Assembly: GCA_964530915.1 (NCBI GenBank)
Contig: CAZHCK010000087.1
Coordinates: 1 to 9,884 of the forward strand
Origin: Cloacibacterium sp964530915
GTDB taxonomy: Bacteria > Bacteroidota > Bacteroidia > Flavobacteriales > Weeksellaceae
Length of the DNA: 9,884 bases
Direction of reading: 5' to 3'
Shown here: piece after piece, positions 6,415 through 9,884 of the stretch
Position numbering within the stretch: position 1 is the first letter of the stretch
How the letters are laid out: every line of letters starts with the position of its first letter
The notes under the pieces: generated by a model
What the model was told of the DNA's origin: nothing
Database searches by the model: none
What the model saw: the letters and a program-made list of their open reading frames with translations, nothing else
Translations under genes and position numbers: made by a program

Positions 6415-7215
6415 TTAATTTGAAAATTCCTTATTCATCGCCTTTATAGAGAAGACTAAAGGCACTTTTTTATCAAATTTAGAGATTCTATACTTCCCTT
6501 TTTCTACTTCTACAGTGTGTTTGAAACATGCATACGATGACCAATCGTATTCTAGAAAGCTTTTAATCTCTAAATTTTGGTTGATTAAACTTTGAAATAC
6601 TTCAGAAAGTGCATGATTCCACATGACATATTCTTGAGTAATCGCCGCATCTTTATCAGCATAAGTTCCTTCGTAGGTTTCTACAATGGGTTCTGTAGAT
6701 TGGTAATCATAAGCAACTTTGGTAAAATCATCATCAAACATCCAAATTACAGGATGAAATTCTACCATGATGAATTCGCCATTGGGTTTAAGAAAATGTT
6801 GAATCACTTTTGCCCATTTTTCTAAATCAGGAAGCCAACCAATCACACCATAACTGGTAAAAACGATGTCAAATTTCTCCTCTAAAACATTTGGTAAATC
6901 ATACACATTTGATTCTATAAAGTTGACTTCTACTTCACACTTTTTTGCCAGTTTTCTGGCTTCAGAGATGGCTTTATCAGACAAATCTACTGCTGTAACT
7001 TCGGCTCCCATTCTAGCCAAAGAAATAGAATCTTGACCAAAATGGCATTGCAAATGCAGAATTTTCTTGCCTTGAATATCTCCCAAAAGGTCTAATTCTG
7101 GCGCATTGAGAGAAGTTCTTCCTGCAATAAACTCTTCTACAAAATAGAAATCAGATTTTAAGTGATAATCTACTTTGGCGTTCCAAGAATTTTTATTGAT
7201 ATTGATGTAATCCAT
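6415..7215 (-). CDS. Class I SAM-dependent methyltransferase
   Basis: Predicted 266-residue cytoplasmic methyltransferase with the Rossmann-like class I fold. Motif I is KILHLQCHFGQDSISLAR (51-68), a variant in which the usual LDxGCGxG is LHLQCHFGQ; this form is familiar from a subgroup of small-molecule methyltransferases. D77 at the end of VTAVDLS is the acidic residue that binds the SAM ribose. Post-motif strands are visible in FDIVFTSYGVIGWLPDLEKW and LKPNGEFIMVEFHPV. A C-terminal part rich in aromatic residues (EYDWSSYACF) probably forms the substrate lid. The acceptor cannot be predicted. The ATG at 7215 directly follows the promoter region, and the N-terminus MDYININKNSWN is typical of the group. 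It is transcribed alone, with a minus-strand -7 box at 7232-7239 and a terminator at 6302-6328. Confidence 0.9.
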   Translation of the reverse strand: MDYININKNSWNAKVDYHLKSDFYFVEEFIAGRTSLNAPELDLLGDIQGKKILHLQCHFGQDSISLARMGAEVTAVDLSDKAISEARKLAKKCEVEVNFIESNVYDLPNVLEEKFDIVFTSYGVIGWLPDLEKWAKVIQHFLKPNGEFIMVEFHPVIWMFDDDFTKVAYDYQSTEPIVETYEGTYADKDAAITQEYVMWNHALSEVFQSLINQNLEIKSFLEYDWSSYACFKHTVEVEKGKYRISKFDKKVPLVFSIKAMNKEFSN

Positions 7216-7231
7216 TGTTTTGTAATTTGTT

Positions 7232-7239
7232 CAAAGATA
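7232..7239 (-). promoter_or_regulatory. Probable -7 box of the methyltransferase promoter
   Basis: The minus-strand sequence is TATCTTTG, a perfect TAnnTTTG. Transcription would start near 7226, so the leader would be only about 10-12 bases. No TTG is present at the usual -33 distance. Confidence 0.5.
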
Positions 7240-7304
7240 AATTAAATGCACAAATCCTATAATGTTTTAATTAAATTTTGTAACTTTAATGAGTGATAAT
7301 CCAA

Positions 7305-7312
7305 TAATTTTG
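7305..7312 (+). promoter_or_regulatory. Probable -7 box of the YtxH-like gene
   Basis: TAATTTTG is a perfect TAnnTTTG. The nearest TTTTG upstream (7276-7280) is 24 bases away, slightly long for a -33 element. The leader would be about 38 bases before the ATG at 7357. Confidence 0.5.
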
Positions 7313-7356
7313 TATTCACAACAACCAATCAATATTAATCACTAAATACCAAAATT

Positions 7357-7638
7357 ATGAAAACCAGTTCTAAACTATTAGCACTTTTAGGTCTTGGAGC
7401 ACTAGCTTTTTGGAGATATAAAAAAGCAACTCCTGAAGAAAAACAAAAAGTTAACGACCTATTGAATAACGCAAAAGACAACCTTACCAAATACGGTAAC
7501 GAGCTAAAATCTAAGGCTGAAGAATTAAAAGACAAAGCCGAAGAAAAATTCAATGATTTGAAATCTCAAGCGGAAACCAAAATGGAAGAAGCAAAAGAGG
7601 CAGTAGAAGAAAAAGTAGAAAACGCTCCACAAGCATAA
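7357..7638 (+). CDS. YtxH-like membrane-anchored helical protein
   Basis: A 93-residue protein of unknown function. Residues 6-19 form one hydrophobic helix (KLLALLGLGALAFW) next to a basic patch (RYKK), which would place the remainder in the cytoplasm. From about 25 to 90 it is one long charged amphipathic helix with repeating K-A-E-E-x-K-like units (KAEELKD, KAEEKFN, then EEAKEAVEEKVE), giving a coiled-coil or LEA/apolipoprotein-like look. This layout resembles YtxH-domain general-stress proteins, although the usual GxxxG...AP.xG.xxR stretch is not complete, so the family name is tentative. Lysine and glutamate make up much of the chain. It has its own promoter and shares a terminator with the convergent hisS. 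Function could be stress- or envelope-related; nothing in the sequence decides this. Confidence 0.8.
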   Translation: MKTSSKLLALLGLGALAFWRYKKATPEEKQKVNDLLNNAKDNLTKYGNELKSKAEELKDKAEEKFNDLKSQAETKMEEAKEAVEEKVENAPQA

Positions 7639-7640
7639 AC

Positions 7641-7670
7641 AAAAAAGCCATCTTTACGATGGCTTTTTTT
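7641..7670. terminator. Bidirectional terminator (YtxH-like gene / hisS)
   Basis: A6-GCCATC, a five-base loop (TTTAC) and GATGGC-T6 give a perfect 12-bp stem, with T7 on the plus strand and T6 on the minus strand. It starts two bases after the stop of the YtxH-like gene. Its last bases overlap the TAA stop of hisS (minus strand, 7671-7669), so the hisS stop codon is part of the hairpin. Confidence 0.92.
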
Positions 7671-9012
7671 ATGATAAAAATTCTTCTATCTTTATTGTTT
7701 TCTGTTCACCTGAAGTTAAATTTTTGATGGTGATATTTCCATCTGCAATTTCTTGTTCACCAAGGAAAATAAGGTTTTCTATGCCTTTCTTTTCGGCGTA
7801 GGTAAACTGTTTTTTCAGTTTAGCACTTTCAGGATAGATTTCTGCAGCGATTCCCTTCTCACGAAGTTTGGCTAAAACCTTCATGGCTTCTGCAGCTTCT
7901 TTTTCTCCGTAATTGGCAAAAAGATATTCTATTTTTCTTTCAGAATTTTGCGGGAAAAGATTCAGTTCTTCTATCACCAGATAAATTCTATCTAATCCGA
8001 AAGAAATTCCTATTCCCGGAATATTTTTCACCCCGAAAACTTCGGTAAGGTTGCTATATCTACCACCGCCACCAATGGAACCCATTTCTACACCTTGAGC
8101 TTTCACTTCAAAAATAGCACCTGTATAATAATCTAAACCACGCGCCAAAGTGATGTTGAAAACCAACTCCTCTTCTATGCCTAGATTTTTACAGTTTTCT
8201 AAAACAAATTCCAGTTCTTCTACTCCATTTTTCCCGATTTCTACATTGGCGAAATTGGTTTTAAGAATTTCTAAAACTTCAGCTTGAGGTTTATTATCAA
8301 AAAGGAAAGATAATTTTTCTATCGCTTCATCAGAAATGTTCTTTTCTTTCAATTCTTTTACTACGCCTTCTTTCCCGATTTTGTCTAATTTATCAAGCGC
8401 CACGGTAAAATCAATCAACTGCTCAGAAATTTGGGCAAATTCTGCCAATCCAGAAAGGATTTTACGGTTGTTGATATGGATTTTTACAGGAATTTGTAAT
8501 TCTTTGAAAGACTTCAAATACAGCTGAACCAATTCTACTTCTTGCCAAAGGCTTTCGCTTCCTACCACATCTGCATCGCACTGATAAAACTCTCTGAAAC
8601 GTCCTTTTTGAGGTCTATCTGCTCTCCAAACCGGTTGAATCTGATAACGTTTAAAAGGAAAAGTAAGCGTTCCTTGATTCATGGCAACAAAACGTGCAAA
8701 AGGAACGGTTAAATCATACCTTAAAGCTTTCTCTGAAATCTGAGCGATTAGTTTTTGAGAATTTTTAGCATTCCAATCTTCCTCTTTTGTTTTGGCAGCG
8801 TAATCTCCAGAATTTAGGATTTTAAAAATCAATCGGTCTCCTTCTTCTCCGTATTTACCCGTCAAAGTTGATAAATTTTCAAAACTTGGCGTTTCCAAAG
8901 GTTGGAATCCAAACAATTCAAAATTCTTTTGTAAAGTATTGATAATGTATTTTCTACGATAAACTTCCTGCGCTGTAAAATCTCTGGTTCCTTTCGCTAA
9001 ACTTGGCTTCAT
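7669..9012 (-). CDS. hisS: Histidine--tRNA ligase (histidyl-tRNA synthetase)
   Basis: Predicted 447-residue class II aminoacyl-tRNA synthetase that charges tRNA-His with histidine using ATP; a cytoplasmic homodimer and essential. The catalytic domain holds RYDLTVPFARFVA, motif 2 (FKRYQIQPVWRADRPQKGRFREFYQ, about 121-144, with R130 and E141), the histidine-specific block ARGLDYYTG (290-298, R291 the arginine that replaces a second metal), GGGGRYSNL (314-322) and motif 3 GISFGLDRI with R342. The C-terminal ~95 residues form the anticodon-binding domain. Length is normal. The start MKPSLAKGTRDF is the classic HisS N-terminus (the KGTRDF block), so the ATG at 9012 is secure. A -7 box lies at 9063-9070. 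Its stop overlaps the shared terminator at 7641-7670. The GNAT gene lies upstream on the same strand with a gap of 106 bases. Confidence 0.97.
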   Translation of the reverse strand: MKPSLAKGTRDFTAQEVYRRKYIINTLQKNFELFGFQPLETPSFENLSTLTGKYGEEGDRLIFKILNSGDYAAKTKEEDWNAKNSQKLIAQISEKALRYDLTVPFARFVAMNQGTLTFPFKRYQIQPVWRADRPQKGRFREFYQCDADVVGSESLWQEVELVQLYLKSFKELQIPVKIHINNRKILSGLAEFAQISEQLIDFTVALDKLDKIGKEGVVKELKEKNISDEAIEKLSFLFDNKPQAEVLEILKTNFANVEIGKNGVEELEFVLENCKNLGIEEELVFNITLARGLDYYTGAIFEVKAQGVEMGSIGGGGRYSNLTEVFGVKNIPGIGISFGLDRIYLVIEELNLFPQNSERKIEYLFANYGEKEAAEAMKVLAKLREKGIAAEIYPESAKLKKQFTYAEKKGIENLIFLGEQEIADGNITIKNLTSGEQKTIKIEEFLS

Positions 9013-9062
9013 TCCTTGATATGTTAATTAGTCGATTTGCTAATTGGTTAATAAATTCTGTG

Positions 9063-9070
9063 CAAAAATA
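9063..9070 (-). promoter_or_regulatory. Probable -7 box of the hisS promoter
   Basis: The minus-strand sequence is TATTTTTG, a perfect TAnnTTTG, implying a leader of about 45 bases. A CAA that would read as TTG is 25 bases beyond, longer than usual. A small inverted repeat (AATTAG 9026-9031 / CTAATT 9040-9045) falls in the predicted leader; its meaning is unclear. Confidence 0.5.
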
Positions 9071-9118
9071 CGGAAATTATCAATAATCATCGCATCAACG
9101 CTTCGTCACATCAGCAAA

Positions 9119-9607
9119 TCATCCCATTTCTTTTAGCATCCAAAGATTACAACCATCATGACCTGTATTTCCGAGTGGTTGATTTAGGTATTGGAAACCT
9201 TGTTTTTCGTAAATGGAAACAGCGGTAGAAAATTCTGGAATGCTTTCTAAATATATCTGCGAATATCCCAATTCCTGAGCGGTTTCTATGGTTTTTTCTA
9301 ACAATAATCTGCCAATTCCTTTTCCTCTTCCCTCATTAGAAATATAGAATTTTACGAGTTCTGTACAACCTTTTGGTAGATTTTCGGTGGGAAAAATTCC
9401 GCAACAGCCTACGATTTTATCTTCTGTTTCTGCTACCCAAAGTTGAGATTTAGGCGTTTGAAAAAGTGAATACAAATCATCTGTTGTAGGATCAGTATAA
9501 ACAGTTCCTGCGGTACATTTTACTTTGAAATCATGGAAACAACTTCTGATGATTTTGGCTAAAATAGCGTTGTCTGATGGTTGAATAGGTCTGATATTGA
9601 TTTTCAT
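9119..9607 (-). CDS. GNAT family N-acetyltransferase
   Basis: Predicted 162-residue acetyltransferase of the GCN5-related fold, transferring an acetyl group from acetyl-CoA to an amine on an unknown small molecule or protein. The N-terminal strand is MKINIRPIQPSD, followed by WVAETEDKIVGCCGIFP (57-73). Motif A is ELVKFYISNEGRGKGIGRLLLEKTIETAQELGY, with the pyrophosphate-binding R94-G-K-G-I-G99. Then come IYLESIPEFSTAVSIYEKQGFQYL, the usual motif B with the YEKxGF turn. Length is complete. Two cysteine pairs (C23/C31 and C68/C69) are noticeable but unexplained. The gene is upstream of hisS on the same strand, with no clear terminator between them, so some read-through into hisS is possible; hisS also has its own -7 box. 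The ATG at 9607 is only a few bases from a perfect -7 box. Confidence 0.9.
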   Translation of the reverse strand: MKINIRPIQPSDNAILAKIIRSCFHDFKVKCTAGTVYTDPTTDDLYSLFQTPKSQLWVAETEDKIVGCCGIFPTENLPKGCTELVKFYISNEGRGKGIGRLLLEKTIETAQELGYSQIYLESIPEFSTAVSIYEKQGFQYLNQPLGNTGHDGCNLWMLKEMG

Positions 9608-9611
9608 ATTT

Positions 9612-9619
9612 CAAAAATA
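9612..9619 (-). promoter_or_regulatory. Probable -7 box of the GNAT gene, almost touching the ATG
   Basis: The minus-strand sequence is TATTTTTG, a perfect TAnnTTTG whose last base is five bases before the ATG. If used, transcription would start at or within a few bases of the start codon, giving a leaderless or nearly leaderless mRNA. The position expected for a -33 element overlaps the left arm of the 9635-9676 inverted repeat. Confidence 0.45.
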
Positions 9620-9634
9620 GTGAAAAATATTTCT

Positions 9635-9676
9635 ATTGGTTTAAATATATGAAACATCATAAAAATTTAAACCAAT
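9635..9676. repeat. Perfect 12-bp inverted repeat
   Basis: ATTGGTTTAAAT (9635-9646) and its exact complement ATTTAAACCAAT (9665-9676) enclose 18 bases. The repeat is immediately followed, with no gap, by the next hairpin at 9677. It sits just upstream of the GNAT -7 box, so it could be an operator, or mark the edge of the repeat-rich block that runs to the window end. Confidence 0.85.
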
Positions 9677-9712
9677 GTTCTTTTTCTTGATAAAAAGAAC
9701 CAAAAATCAAGA
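9677..9712. other. Hairpin with loop complementary to its 3' flank (possible pseudoknot)
   Basis: GTTCTTTTT (9677-9685) pairs perfectly with AAAAAGAAC (9692-9700). The whole six-base loop CTTGAT (9686-9691) is the exact complement of ATCAAG (9706-9711), five bases after the stem. This is the layout of an H-type pseudoknot. Alternatively TCTTGAT/ATCAAGA (7 bp) could replace the first stem as a switch. Sequences of this shape seem familiar to me from intergenic regions of flavobacteria, which would mean a dispersed repeat family; I could not verify this. Confidence 0.65.
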
Positions 9713-9725
9713 CTTCACTTTCTTC

Positions 9726-9834
9726 GGCTAAAATTAAATTCAAAATTCTAAAATCCCTGAAACTCACTCATCATTCTGATGAATTCAAACAGCAGGAATT
9801 TTTTAACGAATTTTAAATTTAATTTTTATACGCC
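9726..9834. other. Long interrupted hairpin with a nested apical stem
   Basis: A long near-palindrome. ATTAAATT (9733-9740) pairs with AATTTAAT (9816-9823), AAAATTC (9742-9748) with GAATTTT (9808-9814), AAAA (9750-9753) with TTTT (9799-9802), and CCTG (9756-9759) with CAGG (9793-9796), with small bulges. GGC (9726-9728) and GCC (9832-9834) can close the outside. At the top, TCATCA/TGATGA (9768-9773/9777-9782) forms a nested hairpin with a three-base loop. No open reading frame explains it. A smaller hairpin AAAAATC/GATTTTT follows at 9856-9872. Together with the preceding hairpins this fills most of the 277-base gene-free end of the window. Confidence 0.6.
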
Positions 9835-9884
9835 TTCGAAACTGAGGTCAATTAAAAAAATCTTCGATTTTTATTCTAAAATTA

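Noticed and set aside
6415..9607. Methyltransferase, YtxH-like protein and acetyltransferase considered as parts of a defence or modification system
   Set aside because: They have separate promoters and terminators and mixed strands, sit around housekeeping hisS, and show no nuclease, helicase or toxin partner; the methyltransferase lacks DNA-methylase catalytic motifs (no NPPY/DPPY or PCQ motif).
9635..9884. CRISPR array or tRNA considered for the repeat-rich window end
   Set aside because: The repeats are inverted rather than regularly spaced direct repeats, and no cloverleaf or CCA-ended acceptor stem is seen.

Overview
The window is ordinary chromosomal DNA of a member of the Bacteroidota, most likely a flavobacterium of the Chryseobacterium/Cloacibacterium kind (family Weeksellaceae). 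The reasons are the AT-rich composition, the lack of Shine-Dalgarno sequences with A/T-rich leaders instead, perfect TAnnTTTG (-7) promoter boxes in front of most genes, and the protein style (FadL/OmpP1 porin, Blc lipocalin, stand-alone PruA, small lipoproteins). The placement is an inference from these traits, not a database match. I see no tRNA, rRNA, CRISPR array, transposase, phage gene or recognisable defence system.

Layout. 1-255: gene-free leader with an 11-bp tandem repeat, crossing inverted repeats and a -7 box. 256-2145 (+): a tight probable operon of a Dps ferritin-like protein, a 54-residue membrane lipoprotein and an FAD-dependent DAO-type oxidoreductase, ending in a (GGTAAA)7 microsatellite that starts on the last base of the stop codon. 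A 14-bp bidirectional terminator (2220-2252) is shared with the convergent lipocalin gene blc (2269-2799, -). 3025-4650 (+): pruA, with a good promoter and its own terminator. 4896-6164 (-): an OmpP1/FadL outer-membrane protein, flanked on both sides by copies of a diverged 28-nt motif. 6415-7215 (-): a class I SAM-dependent methyltransferase with a terminator. 7357-7638 (+): a small YtxH-like membrane-anchored helical protein, sharing a bidirectional terminator with convergent hisS (7669-9012, -). 9119-9607 (-): a GNAT acetyltransferase. 9608-9884: non-coding and unusually rich in inverted repeats.

Functional themes. The first operon suggests iron/oxidative-stress protection (Dps) coupled to an oxidoreductase of unknown substrate. 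Blc and FadL-like proteins belong to envelope and lipid handling; PruA oxidises the proline-breakdown intermediate to glutamate; HisS is essential for translation. Nothing shows that these act as one pathway. The most interesting non-coding signal is the string of hairpins at 9635-9872, which includes a stem-loop whose whole loop can pair with bases just downstream (possible H-type pseudoknot) and a long interrupted hairpin closed by GGC/GCC. It looks like a dispersed structured repeat or an RNA element and runs towards the window edge.
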